A stretch of 50,373 nt of DNA, from positions 1-50,373 of the forward strand of contig NZ_WHNX01000022.1 in the NCBI RefSeq assembly GCF_009362815.1, written 5' to 3'. This DNA comes from Alkalibaculum sporogenes. GTDB taxonomy: Bacteria > Bacillota > Clostridia > Eubacteriales > Alkalibacteraceae. The notes beneath the pieces are model-generated. The model saw only the letters and a list, made by a program, of their open reading frames with translations. It was not told the origin of the DNA and searched no databases. The translations under genes and the position numbers were made by a program. Below, in pieces: positions 16,640 to 25,520 of the stretch. Each line of letters opens with the position of its first letter. The first letter of the stretch is position 1.

Positions 16640-16718
16640 AATAGCGCCTTCGACGCATTATTCAAGTATGATAGCAAAGTTTGGAACCCAGCAAGCTAAT
16701 CTAACTTTCCTATCATAA
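16640..16718. repeat. Second dispersed repeat family, copy 1, with inverted repeat
   Basis: The 35-base segment 16640-16674 (AATAGCGCCTTCGACGCATT then ATTCAAGTATGATAG) matches 49341-49374 with few differences. Its end also forms an imperfect inverted repeat with the following bases: TATGATAG-C-AAAGTT near 16667 and AACTTTCCTATCATA ending at 16718. It lies between acsB2 and acsV. Confidence 0.65.
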
Positions 16719-16732
16719 AATAAAAGTTATGG

Positions 16733-16756
16733 AGGCTTTTCGTAAACGAAAAGCCT
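16733..16756. terminator. Hairpin downstream of acsB2
   Basis: AGGCTTTTCG and CGAAAAGCCT with a TAAA loop, 10-bp perfect stem, 7 bases past the acsB2 stop. On the minus strand it is followed by CCATAACTTTTATTTTATG, so termination is plausible but would be leaky. Confidence 0.65.
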
Positions 16757-16762
16757 TCAACT

Positions 16763-18892
16763 TTACATTAATGGATCTTTATCTAATGCGGGGTGACCTT
16801 TATCAGTAAGAAAACTTACGACTCCTTCAATATCTGTCGCAATGGTCTCATCGCATATCATATCTGTGAAGTTATCTATTCCGTATAATTCTTTTGCAGT
16901 TAAATTCAATCGATCTGCAATATCTTTCTTTAATTCACTTGGCATCCATACAATTCTCTCTATTCCACCTTCAGCTTTCAAAAACTTCTTCGATGAAATA
17001 AAATGCCTTCCATGTCCCATAAAACCAGGAGTTTGTACTCCTCCACCAGTCATAGAGGCTAATTCACCAAAAGTCATTCCTACAGGTGTGATACCATCAT
17101 ATTCTCTGTTTACAATTACTACTCCATTAGCTTCTGGAACGATACCACAAATACATTCAAAACAACCACATGAAGTCATTGGATCCTCTAGTATACTATA
17201 TAATGAAACTCTATCCACAGCACCTCTTGAAAGCGTATCTACTGTTTCATTTACTTTACTCCAAATACCTTTATGCTCATCTTCTACTCCCTCTTTAGCT
17301 ATAGGTTGACAAGCTCCAGTAGGATTTAATTCTTTAGTAGCTTTTGCATCTAACCAACTTACTGCTCCACATAATCCTAATCTTTCAGGAGTTACTACAC
17401 ATACATGTGCTGGAGCAAAAGATTGACACATAGCACAAGAGTAGAATGTATCAACACTCTCATCTGTAAGCGATGCAATTCTTTCATCTCTCAATCTATA
17501 TTTAGGTAGAGCTATTTCTTTTTCTAACTCTTCCACTTTTTCCTTATCTGTAATTATAGTAACTTGACATTTATCTACTACTGACCCAAAATCGTCGTGC
17601 ATCATAGCGTAAAGTACTTCACCTATGTGATTTAATCGAAGTCCTTTATTAAATGCCTCTTTACCTATTCTAATCCAGACTATATTCCTCTGTCCAATAT
17701 GCATTACACCTTCTATGTAGTTAATAAAATAATGTAATCTTCTTTCAAGTACAGGTTCAAAGTCTTCTTCCATATTTTTACCAGCCACATCTACTATTAT
17801 TGCAAGTGGTAAGTATACAGGTTCATCCATACTATCAATGTCTGGCCCAATAATCTCGATTTTATGATCTTGTATCTCGCTAGCTTCTTTCATTCTAACT
17901 ATTTCCCAGGCCTTGCTTCTTTTACTACCAAATTCTGCATATAATGTATCTTTTCTAATTCGTTCACCTTCAAATGCTGAAGCATAACTTACTGGGATAG
18001 GTAATTCTTTTATTTTTATTTTTATGTTTCGAGCTTCCAAGGAAGTCCTTACTGTTTCATTATGGTCTTTTTGAGACAATAATGCACCAGGTACTTCTGG
18101 AACATCTGTATCTGCAATTACAGGGAATCCTAAAGCTATAGCTCCTGCTCCACATGATACAACTACTTCATTTAATGGTCCAAATGTGTTAATGAATGCT
18201 GGAACTCTCTCTTTTGTATAATTAAGTAAACCGCTTAAGTCCCCTGGTTTTAATGCTCCAAATATTAACGCTGCTCTTACTGCTACAGATACTACATGTA
18301 TAACAGAGGTTATTTGGTTTCCAAGTGGAATAACTCTAAACTCTAAACCAACTTTTACTTCTGCTTCTACCACTTGATCTATTACATTTCCAACTAAGAA
18401 TGTTAGTAAACCTTTGGATTGGTAATCCTTTACAATGGTTCCTAAAGAATCTTTATCTGATGATTCTCCTATGATTACTGCGATACCAGGGATATCTCCT
18501 GTTACTAATGGTACACCAAGAGAACGTATAATTGAGTCTGGTACAAATCCTATTCCTGTTTCATTTTTGTATGGGTCTTCTGACAGTGCATACCTTACGC
18601 CTTCAATTATTTCCGCGGATACAGCAGTGGCAAGTCCTGCGTTTAGCGCTTTTCCCATGTCTTCTTCTTCAACGATTAAGCTTTTAACTACTCCAAGAGC
18701 GCCTTCTAACTCTCCTAAAGTTGCGATTTTTATACCTGTCGCTGCATAAATGACTGGTAGTGAATAAGCTGTTCCTGGGAATGCTACTTTATGGTCCTTA
18801 CCTTTCTCTTTTATAGCATCTGCTACGGTTTGTTGTGCTAAGCCTAAGGCCGCATTTGATCCTGTGTAAATAATCTCAAATAAACTCATCAT
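16763..18892 (-). CDS. acsB: Acetyl-CoA synthase (CODH/ACS alpha), second copy
   Basis: A 709-residue acetyl-CoA synthase that joins CO, a methyl group from the CFeSP and CoA. All A-cluster ligands are present: four cysteines in YSCAMCQSFAPAHVC and RLGLCG, about residues 486-508, and the distal-nickel CGC in MTSCGCFEC near 575. The length is like that of the first copy and somewhat below the ~729 of the Moorella enzyme. It is divergent from acsB1 in the N-terminal third and near-identical in motifs later on. It follows acsE, so it belongs to the methyl-branch unit rather than the acsA unit. ATG-ATG start after GGAAGG. Both copies look functional. Confidence 0.96.
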   Translation of the reverse strand: MMSLFEIIYTGSNAALGLAQQTVADAIKEKGKDHKVAFPGTAYSLPVIYAATGIKIATLGELEGALGVVKSLIVEEEDMGKALNAGLATAVSAEIIEGVRYALSEDPYKNETGIGFVPDSIIRSLGVPLVTGDIPGIAVIIGESSDKDSLGTIVKDYQSKGLLTFLVGNVIDQVVEAEVKVGLEFRVIPLGNQITSVIHVVSVAVRAALIFGALKPGDLSGLLNYTKERVPAFINTFGPLNEVVVSCGAGAIALGFPVIADTDVPEVPGALLSQKDHNETVRTSLEARNIKIKIKELPIPVSYASAFEGERIRKDTLYAEFGSKRSKAWEIVRMKEASEIQDHKIEIIGPDIDSMDEPVYLPLAIIVDVAGKNMEEDFEPVLERRLHYFINYIEGVMHIGQRNIVWIRIGKEAFNKGLRLNHIGEVLYAMMHDDFGSVVDKCQVTIITDKEKVEELEKEIALPKYRLRDERIASLTDESVDTFYSCAMCQSFAPAHVCVVTPERLGLCGAVSWLDAKATKELNPTGACQPIAKEGVEDEHKGIWSKVNETVDTLSRGAVDRVSLYSILEDPMTSCGCFECICGIVPEANGVVIVNREYDGITPVGMTFGELASMTGGGVQTPGFMGHGRHFISSKKFLKAEGGIERIVWMPSELKKDIADRLNLTAKELYGIDNFTDMICDETIATDIEGVVSFLTDKGHPALDKDPLM

Positions 18893-18926
18893 TTTTCCCT
18901 TCCTTCATGGATTTATTATAACTACT

Positions 18927-18956
18927 ACAAGTGGTGTAATATATTACACCACTTGT
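18927..18956. promoter_or_regulatory. Perfect 30-bp palindrome between acsE and acsB2
   Basis: ACAAGTGGTGTAAT, two bases, then the exact complement. On the minus strand it lies after acsE and 35 bases before acsB2. No T tract follows it on the minus strand; on the plus strand GGTTAGTTTTC follows. It could be an RNA processing or stabilising hairpin, or a protein-binding site. Confidence 0.5.
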
Positions 18957-19030
18957 GGTTAGTTTTCTCATACGGGAATATATCTTTTAATTATTATCTT
19001 ATTAATTCTACTTTTCTTTATACCCTAAAA

Positions 19031-19816
19031 TTATAATTCTAAGTAAGAATCAGCATATAAAGTTTTTCCTAATATCATATCACATGTTTTAATTGCTTCC
19101 ATTAATCTTTTATCACATGGATTTGCTATTGCAGAAGTTAAACCACATTGCATCGCCATAGCAACAGTATAAGAGTCTAAAATTGGTCTTAACTCTTTTG
19201 GTGTTCCATTAGAAACATTACTAAGTCCACCTGTAGTTTTTAATCCCATTTCACTTAACATTCTAATTGCTTCAAACAACTCTACTTGTTTTTCTTGCAT
19301 TCCTTTGATAACTAGAAATAACGGGTCAAATAATAAATCTTCAACTTCCATTCCTGCATCCATAGCTCTCTCAATCATTTCTTGACAATACATCATTCTT
19401 TCGTCATTATCTCTCGGAATACCTTCTTTTGCACATAATGCAATACTCATAGCATCATTAGCAGCAGCTAGGTTAATATTATCAATTCTATCTCCAGCAT
19501 CTGCTGAATTTACGATTGGTTTTCCTTTAGACCTATTATATACTTTAATACCGCCCTCTATAGCTTTTTTGTTAGCAGTATCTAAAGCAAGAGGTACATT
19601 GTCAAATTCTGATTGTATTAACTGTACCGCCCACTGCATTACTTCAACACCATCTTTTTCTGCAGGTCCTATATTTACATCTAAGTAAGTTGCACCAGCA
19701 TCAATTTGTTCTTTAGCTCTTTTTAAAATAGGAGCAGGATCTCTCTCACTAATTGCTGTTCTTATTGCAGGTGATATACAGTGAATTCTTTCTCCGATAA
19801 CAATAAATTTATCCAT
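19031..19816 (-). CDS. acsE: Methyl-THF:corrinoid iron-sulfur protein methyltransferase
   Basis: A 262-residue pterin-binding TIM barrel, the length known for AcsE. It transfers methyl from methyl-THF to the cobalt of AcsCD. Motifs: FIVIGERIHCISP at the start, ATYLDVNIGPAEKDG, ALDTANKKAIEGG, LFDPLFLVIKGMQEKQ and TTGGLSNVSNGTPKE, with the Asn of GLSN in the pterin site. I chose ATG at 19816 (MDKFIVIGE), which has AGAAGG seven bases before it. It sits between acsC and acsB2, the usual context, and is separated from acsC by a strong terminator. Confidence 0.95.
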   Translation of the reverse strand: MDKFIVIGERIHCISPAIRTAISERDPAPILKRAKEQIDAGATYLDVNIGPAEKDGVEVMQWAVQLIQSEFDNVPLALDTANKKAIEGGIKVYNRSKGKPIVNSADAGDRIDNINLAAANDAMSIALCAKEGIPRDNDERMMYCQEMIERAMDAGMEVEDLLFDPLFLVIKGMQEKQVELFEAIRMLSEMGLKTTGGLSNVSNGTPKELRPILDSYTVAMAMQCGLTSAIANPCDKRLMEAIKTCDMILGKTLYADSYLEL

Positions 19817-19859
19817 TAATAGACCTTCTTTCATGTTTTGTTGTATTCAATGTTTTTAC

Positions 19860-19887
19860 CAAGAAGATCGTCTAAACGGTCTTCTTG
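19860..19887. other. Hairpin in the acsE leader
   Basis: CAAGAAGA and TCTTCTTG arms with a further near-match (TCGT/ACGG) close a short CTAA loop. It lies between the acsC terminator and the acsE ribosome site. It may be a processing or leader structure. Confidence 0.45.
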
Positions 19888-19911
19888 TGAATAAAAAAAT
19901 TTTTATTTAGT

Positions 19912-19967
19912 AAAAAAAGCAGGTCATATTACCCTCATAGGGTCCATAGAGTAATTATGTCCTGCTT
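19912..19967 (-). terminator. Terminator after acsC
   Basis: Long stem formed by AAGCAGG...CATATTAC (from 19917) and GTAATTATGTCCTGCTT (to 19967), with an inner ACCCTCATAGGGT palindrome. On the minus strand the stem ends in TTTTTTT. It separates acsC from acsE and would lower expression of acsE-acsB2-acsV relative to acsDC. Confidence 0.78.
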
Positions 19968-19986
19968 AATATAAAGTTATAGACTA

Positions 19987-21327
19987 CTATACTAATTCAT
20001 TAAGAAATTTAGGTAATTGCATTGCCTCTTCTGGACCTACGATTATTTCCCATCCTGGTAATTCTTCTTCTAAATCACCTTTAAGTACTGCAACCTTTCC
20101 AGGTAAGACAAGTCTTTTCTTAGTTAATTTTTCTTCTATTCCACATTCTTTAATCATGTTTTTAATGACTGTACCACCAAATTTACCTGCTGCCCACGAT
20201 GTTAATACAGACAATCCACCTGCATCAGGTATTAATAACCATGCTGGTGCTTTAGATCTTTCAATTTCGCCAGAAACAACAAAGTATGTTAAAGCAAAAT
20301 CAACAGTAATAAGTACTGGTGAATCCTCTTTAGGCTTGTTGAATTCATAAACTTTAGGTTCAACCCTCATTGGTTTTTGAGGATCAGTAAATATATTTTG
20401 TCTTAATCCAAACAACGCTAATGCCTTAGGATAATTAATATCATCTAGTACTACTATAGATCCATATTTAAGTATATATGTAGACGCTAATGCTGTTTCA
20501 ACAAATTGATTCCCGTTTGATAATTCGTTAGCGAATACAATCGATGGATAACCAAATGTTCTATCTCCTCCAACAATTGCAGTTCTTCTAATTTCAATAG
20601 TGTTTTCAAATGTTTTAGCCATTTCTGTAGTACCAGGATTTAGGATTAATTCCTTATGTCCTGCTTTCTCTGCAGTTTCAACTAAAGCATATATATCTTC
20701 AACAGTATCTCCATTTAAACCAAGAACAACGTTATTTTCTTTAGCTAAAGCTATCATGTCGTCAATATTGTCTTTATTTGCTCCTACAAGTATAGGCTTA
20801 GTGTCTTTTACTAATGCTATTGCTTCTTTAGCGATATTAACATCTGTACATGCTAATATAAAAATTTTACCTAATGATTTTAATTTCTCAATTAATACTA
20901 AATATTTGTCTTTGTTACCATCATATTTGACTACTATAGATTCTACGCTCATTTGTTCTTGTATTCTGTCATAATCAACTTTTATTATATTTGCCATTTT
21001 TGATTCAATAACCTCATCTGTCATTGTATCAGAAAATTGAACTGCAAATAAAGTTTTGCTAACTAATGTTTTTTCATGTCTAAATAAGACAGTTTCTCCA
21101 CCGATTTTTCTCTCAGCAGCATCTTTTCCTATAACGATAGTTTTCATAGGTGGTGCTGTTGCTTCAGCAAGTTGTTGTGTAGCTTCATCTGAAATATGTG
21201 GACACTTATCTATTGTAATAGCACCAGCTGCAACTTTCATAGAAAATGCCATACATGTTGGAAATCCACATTCCTTACAGTTTGTTCTTGGTGTTAGTTT
21301 AAAAATCTGAATACCACTTAAAGCCAT
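19987..21327 (-). CDS. acsC: Corrinoid iron-sulfur protein large subunit
   Basis: A 446-residue gamma subunit of the CFeSP, the methyl carrier between AcsE and acetyl-CoA synthase. The N-terminal [4Fe-4S] motif is Cys17-x2-Cys20-x4-Cys25 plus Cys42 (TNCKECGFPTC, KCPH). A TIM barrel follows, and a C-terminal cobalamin-binding domain includes LLIPDAGGLSVLTSWAAGKFGG. The length matches the family. It starts 30 bases after acsD, with AAGGAGG before the ATG, so the two subunits are translated from one message. Downstream lies a strong terminator. Confidence 0.96.
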   Translation of the reverse strand: MALSGIQIFKLTPRTNCKECGFPTCMAFSMKVAAGAITIDKCPHISDEATQQLAEATAPPMKTIVIGKDAAERKIGGETVLFRHEKTLVSKTLFAVQFSDTMTDEVIESKMANIIKVDYDRIQEQMSVESIVVKYDGNKDKYLVLIEKLKSLGKIFILACTDVNIAKEAIALVKDTKPILVGANKDNIDDMIALAKENNVVLGLNGDTVEDIYALVETAEKAGHKELILNPGTTEMAKTFENTIEIRRTAIVGGDRTFGYPSIVFANELSNGNQFVETALASTYILKYGSIVVLDDINYPKALALFGLRQNIFTDPQKPMRVEPKVYEFNKPKEDSPVLITVDFALTYFVVSGEIERSKAPAWLLIPDAGGLSVLTSWAAGKFGGTVIKNMIKECGIEEKLTKKRLVLPGKVAVLKGDLEEELPGWEIIVGPEEAMQLPKFLNELV

Positions 21328-21357
21328 TAATTTACTACCTCCTTATAGTGAACTAAA

Positions 21358-22305
21358 TTATCCGATAATACTATTTAAATAATATTTAATTGCTTCTAAA
21401 GACTTAGGGTGCCTTACAATTACAGCATCAGAACCTGAAGCTATAGATGCTGCTGCAGTAGAGACTTCCATATGGATACCTCTTTCTTCAATGCTACCCC
21501 AATTTGGTTCGTCTTCTTCTGTTGCTATAGATTCTTTTACAGACCAAGTTTCAAAAGAAATTGGTGTGATAATAGGCATTTGTAATGTTTCATCATTTTG
21601 TCCTAGTGCTGCAAGGGTAATTCTATCCATAGTTGAAGATACATATTCATATCCATATCCTGCTGCTGCACATCCTACGTGCATAACTACATCTTCTTTT
21701 TGCACACCTAATTGTGTCATTAGTATATTAAGTTGTTTTGCTAAGTTAATGTCAACAGAAGACTCTGCTGCTACTTTTTGCTTATAAGCTAAAGCACCTG
21801 CTGCTCCAACTGTTTTGTAATTTTCTTCTTGTGCAGACAATAATAAAATATTTTTTCCTTCTAGCGCTTCTGCAATTGCTTTAAAAATCTCAGAATCTTT
21901 TTCAACATTCTTTGAACCTGCAATGACTAGAGGTAGTGAAACACTTTCTGATACTTTTTTTGCTGTTTCTACACATTCTTCTACACTTCTATTTGATCCA
22001 TTTGGATCAGCACCTTCAAATCTTAGACAGATGAAATCTGGAGCATACGTTTCTTCAACATATTTAGCCCATGTTGCTGCGTCTTTTTGAACATCTCCGT
22101 ATAAATTAGCAAATGCATCAATCCAATCACTTGGTACTTCATCGACAATTTCCAATCCTACTTTTGGAGACTGTCCAACTTCACCATCAAAAGCATGAAG
22201 GGGTAATACATTTCTTCCACCCAAGGTAATTGCTTTGTCACCAGTACCAATAGTTACTTCTTTAATCTTTCCACTATACTTCTTTGCAACTTTTTTATAA
22301 GCCAA
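21358..22305 (-). CDS. acsD: Corrinoid iron-sulfur protein small subunit
   Basis: A 315-residue beta subunit of the CFeSP, a TIM barrel that pairs with AcsC and helps bind the corrinoid. Family blocks visible include ITLGGRNVLPLHAFDGE, FICLRFEGADPNGSNRS, PLVIAGSKNVEKD and VVMHVGCAAAGYGYEY. I chose the TTG at 22305 (reading MAYKKVAKK) because AAGGAGG stands directly upstream and this start avoids overlap with the gene before it. A longer reading frame is open but would overlap that gene. It lies between the acsF-like gene and acsC. Confidence 0.94.
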   Translation of the reverse strand: MAYKKVAKKYSGKIKEVTIGTGDKAITLGGRNVLPLHAFDGEVGQSPKVGLEIVDEVPSDWIDAFANLYGDVQKDAATWAKYVEETYAPDFICLRFEGADPNGSNRSVEECVETAKKVSESVSLPLVIAGSKNVEKDSEIFKAIAEALEGKNILLLSAQEENYKTVGAAGALAYKQKVAAESSVDINLAKQLNILMTQLGVQKEDVVMHVGCAAAGYGYEYVSSTMDRITLAALGQNDETLQMPIITPISFETWSVKESIATEEDEPNWGSIEERGIHMEVSTAAASIASGSDAVIVRHPKSLEAIKYYLNSIIG

Positions 22306-22319
22306 TGTTTGAACCTCCT

Positions 22320-23090
22320 TTAAATCAGTTGTAGTTTTTTTAGTATATCTTTCAATGCACATTTAGACAAAGTGTCCTCAGGCATATCTACTAACGGTAT
22401 TCCCTTTGAATCATAATCAGAGATAGTAGGATCTAATGGTACCACACCAATGAGATCTAGCTCTTGATTTTTGATTTCTTCTAAAATAGATTCTGATAAT
22501 TCACCATTCGGTGCTTTATTTACAATTAAGCCCATTTTAGGAATTTTTAAATTTAATTCTTCTGATAAAACTTTTATTCTACCTACTGCTTGGATACTTC
22601 TTCTAGAATAATCACTTACTAGTAATAATAAATCCATATTTCCCACAGTTCCTCTACTAATGTGTTCCATACCAGCTTCATTGTCTATTACTACATGATT
22701 ATAATTACCTGCAAGTTTTTGAATTTGGTTTTTTAAAATACCATTAACATAGCAATAACACCCTTCACCTTGTGTTCGGCCCATCACTAACATGTCGTAT
22801 CCATTTCCTTCACAAACTACTTGGTTCAGTTTATATTCAAGATATTCTGTTTTTGTCATTCCAGCAGGTATAGAAGTTCCTTTACGCTCTGCCCAATTCA
22901 CTTCTTCACGTATACTTCCTAAATCGTCTTGAATATCTACTCCTAAGACCTCGTTAAGATTTGAATTTGCATCTGCATCTACTGCAAGTATAGGGCCTTT
23001 ACCCTCTTGAATTAAGAAGTTTATAATAAGTCCAGTTAAACTTGTCTTACCAGTTCCGCCTTTTCCAGCAACTGCTATTTTATTGTACAT
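22320..23090 (-). CDS. acsF: CooC/AcsF-type nickel-insertion ATPase
   Basis: A 256-residue MinD-like P-loop ATPase. The deviant Walker A is VAGKGGTGKTS (residues 7-17), ADADANSN follows at the switch region, a Cys-x-Cys pair lies in GEGCYCYVN, and NEAGMEHISRGT matches the family. Such proteins help load nickel: CooC into CODH and AcsF into ACS. It leads the acsD-acsC unit with its own promoter, while a second CooC sits next to acsA. Therefore AcsF is the likelier role, though sequence alone cannot separate them. Start ATG after AAGGAGG. Confidence 0.82.
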   Translation of the reverse strand: MYNKIAVAGKGGTGKTSLTGLIINFLIQEGKGPILAVDADANSNLNEVLGVDIQDDLGSIREEVNWAERKGTSIPAGMTKTEYLEYKLNQVVCEGNGYDMLVMGRTQGEGCYCYVNGILKNQIQKLAGNYNHVVIDNEAGMEHISRGTVGNMDLLLLVSDYSRRSIQAVGRIKVLSEELNLKIPKMGLIVNKAPNGELSESILEEIKNQELDLIGVVPLDPTISDYDSKGIPLVDMPEDTLSKCALKDILKKLQLI

Positions 23091-23122
23091 TTTGAGTAGC
23101 CTCCTTAAGTATTAATAATACA

Positions 23123-23151
23123 ATTATATCATAAGAATTCAGGGTGTCCAA
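23123..23151 (-). promoter_or_regulatory. Promoter of acsF-acsD-acsC
   Basis: On the minus strand, TTGGAC (23146-23151), 17-bp spacer and perfect TATAAT (23123-23128), about 25 bases before the acsF ribosome site. No TTGTATATACAA operator is present, unlike the acsA promoter. Confidence 0.7.
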
Positions 23152-23204
23152 GGCATTAGATAAGTATTAAATAATCCAAATATTATAAGGAAACCTCAAT
23201 TCAT

Positions 23205-23227
23205 CCTCCCATACATTGTATGGGAGG
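23205..23227. terminator. Hairpin between acsB1 and acsF
   Basis: CCTCCCATAC and GTATGGGAGG with a 3-base loop. The flanking GAAACCTC (23190-23197) can also pair with GAGGTTTC (23224-23231), giving two exclusive folds. The T tract is on the plus side (TTTCATT), so on the minus strand it may terminate weakly or act as a leader switch. Confidence 0.5.
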
Positions 23228-23333
23228 TTTCATTCCTAATTCAGATAAGATAGTAAGTATACTTATAATAATCCATGAATCTATAGAACTGGAGAAATCT
23301 AAGTTTTAACATTAGTGTATAAATAAAGGATAC

Positions 23334-23353
23334 AAGTCGCCGTCTCCGGCGAC
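23334..23353. terminator. GC-rich hairpin after acsB1
   Basis: AGTCGCCG and CGGCGACT with a 4-base loop, 10 bases past the acsB1 stop. On the minus strand TTGTATCCTTTATTTAT follows. It probably ends or stabilises the acsA-cooC-acsB1 message. Confidence 0.6.
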
Positions 23354-23363
23354 TCTTACAGCA

Positions 23364-25490
23364 TTACATTATTGGATCTAATGACAATGCTGGATGTCCT
23401 TTTTCTTCTAAGAATTCTAGTAATCCTTCAGACTCAGTCGATATAGTTTCATCACAAATCATATCTGCAAAATTATCAATATTATACAATTCTTTTGCTG
23501 CAATATTTAATCTGTCTCTAACATCTTCTTTTAATTCTTTTGGCATCCATACGATTCTAGCAAGACCGCCTTCTGCACTCATAAACTTCTTGGATCCTAT
23601 GAAATGTCTACCATGACCCATGAATCCTGGAGTTTGAACTCCTCCACCAGTCATAGAAGCTAATTCTCCAAATGTCATACCTACTGGTGTAACATCTCCG
23701 AACTCTCTGTTTACAATAACTACACCATTTGCTTCTGGTACTATACCACAAATACATTCGAAGCAACCACATGATGTCATTGGATCTTCTAATATACTAT
23801 ACAATGATACTCTTGAAACAGCGCCTTGAGAACTAGTTTCAACTGCTTTACTTACTTCAGACCAAATACCTAATCTCTCGTCTTCAACACCTGTTTTTGG
23901 CACTGGTTGAACCGCTCCTGTTGGATCTAATTCTTTTGTAGCTTTTGCATCTAACCAACTAACTGCCCCACATAAACCTAGTCTTTCTGGAGTTACAATA
24001 CATACATGTGATGGTGCAAATGATTGACATAGTGCACATGAGTAGAATGTATCTACATTTTCATCTAATAATGAAGCTAATCTTTCATCTCTTGTTGCAT
24101 ATCGTGGCAGTGCAACTTCTTTTTCTAGTTTAGCAACCATATCAGCATCTGTGTAAATAGTGATTTGGCACTTATCTACTACGCTATCGAAGTCATCTCT
24201 CATCTTAGCATATATAACTTCACCAATATGTTTTAGACGGAATCCTTTTTCAAAAGCTTCTTTTCCTATACGTATCCATGCAATATTTCTTTGACCAATA
24301 TGCATTACGCCTTCAATATAATTCATAAAGTAATGTAATCTTCTCTCTAGTACAGGTTCAAAATCTGTTTCCATACTTCTTCCTGCAACATCAACTACAA
24401 CTGCAAATGGCATATTGTAAGGAATTTTATCTGCTGTATCGATGTCTGGACCAATTACTTCTATCTTATGGTCTTCAACTTCTGAGATGTCTTTCATTCT
24501 AACTAATTCCCAAGCTTTTGTTTTCTGTCCGCCAAATTCAGCATACATATCATTCTTACGAATTCTTTCACCTTCAAATGCTGAAGATACGCCTACAGGT
24601 GCATCAATTTTAGTAACTTTAATTTTAATATTTCTTACTTCTAAAGAAGTTTGAATCACTTTGTCATTATCAGGTTGGTGAAGCAATAATGTAGGTACTT
24701 CATTAATAAATGTTTCAGTAACTGCTGGAAGGCCTAATTCTATTGCAGCAGCACCTGCAGCAATAATCTTATCATCCCAATCATCAAATACATTTACAAA
24801 TGCCATAACTCTATCTTTTATGTATTGTTTATGAGCTTGGAAATCACCTGGTGCAACGGCTCCAAATATTAAGCTCGCTCTTATTGCAACTGAAACAACG
24901 TGAATAACTGATTCGATTTCATATCCTAGAGAAATTACTCTAAGATCTATTCCCATTTTTACGCCTTCTTCTATACATTGGTCAATTACTTTTCCAACCA
25001 TGAAAGTTAAAAGTCCTTTTTCCTGATACTCTTTGACAATTGCTGCAGCAGTAGCACTGTCTTTACACTTTCCAATAATTACTGCTACACCTGGGATATC
25101 TTGTGTTACTAATGGTACCCCAAATGCTCTTATTTGTGCATCAGTTAAGTGACCTTGAAGTGGTTCTGGATATGGGTTTTCTTCTAATGTATATTTTACA
25201 GCTTCTATAATTTCAGCAAACATAGCTGAAGCAGTACCTGCATCTAGTGCATTTTGTAATAATTTTCCTTCTTGAATGTATCCTTTTGCTAATTCTAATG
25301 CTTTTTCAAGTTCACCTACTGTTGTAATCTTCTCACCAGTTACTGCGTATATTACTGGTAGTGCGTAAGCTGTTGATGGAAATTTAACGCTAGCGTCTTT
25401 ACCTTTTTCAGTAATTGCTTTTTTCACCATTTCTTCTGCTAATTCAAGATATTGATTCATTCCTGAGTAAATAATATTAAACAGATTCAT
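23364..25490 (-). CDS. acsB: Acetyl-CoA synthase (CODH/ACS alpha), first copy
   Basis: A 708-residue acetyl-CoA synthase. The A-cluster ligands are Cys485, Cys488, Cys497 and Cys507 (YSCALCQSFAPSHVC, RLGLCG) for the [4Fe-4S] part and Cys574-Gly-Cys576 for the distal nickel. These are each 21 below the Moorella numbers (506, 509, 518, 528, 595, 597), so the spacing is exact. It is third in the unit acsA-cooC-acsB1, right after cooC, and so is the partner expected for the CODH. A second acsB lies 4.5 kb downstream. Start ATG after GGGAGG. Clear gene-sized hairpins follow it. Confidence 0.97.
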   Translation of the reverse strand: MNLFNIIYSGMNQYLELAEEMVKKAITEKGKDASVKFPSTAYALPVIYAVTGEKITTVGELEKALELAKGYIQEGKLLQNALDAGTASAMFAEIIEAVKYTLEENPYPEPLQGHLTDAQIRAFGVPLVTQDIPGVAVIIGKCKDSATAAAIVKEYQEKGLLTFMVGKVIDQCIEEGVKMGIDLRVISLGYEIESVIHVVSVAIRASLIFGAVAPGDFQAHKQYIKDRVMAFVNVFDDWDDKIIAAGAAAIELGLPAVTETFINEVPTLLLHQPDNDKVIQTSLEVRNIKIKVTKIDAPVGVSSAFEGERIRKNDMYAEFGGQKTKAWELVRMKDISEVEDHKIEVIGPDIDTADKIPYNMPFAVVVDVAGRSMETDFEPVLERRLHYFMNYIEGVMHIGQRNIAWIRIGKEAFEKGFRLKHIGEVIYAKMRDDFDSVVDKCQITIYTDADMVAKLEKEVALPRYATRDERLASLLDENVDTFYSCALCQSFAPSHVCIVTPERLGLCGAVSWLDAKATKELDPTGAVQPVPKTGVEDERLGIWSEVSKAVETSSQGAVSRVSLYSILEDPMTSCGCFECICGIVPEANGVVIVNREFGDVTPVGMTFGELASMTGGGVQTPGFMGHGRHFIGSKKFMSAEGGLARIVWMPKELKEDVRDRLNIAAKELYNIDNFADMICDETISTESEGLLEFLEEKGHPALSLDPIM

Positions 25491-25520
25491 TCTGCTTATC
25501 CTCCCTTACTATATGATCGA

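Noticed and set aside
18927-18956. Another TTGTATATACAA-type operator
   Set aside because: Although it contains ACTTGT, the centre reads GTGTAATATATTACAC and the site is not next to a promoter.
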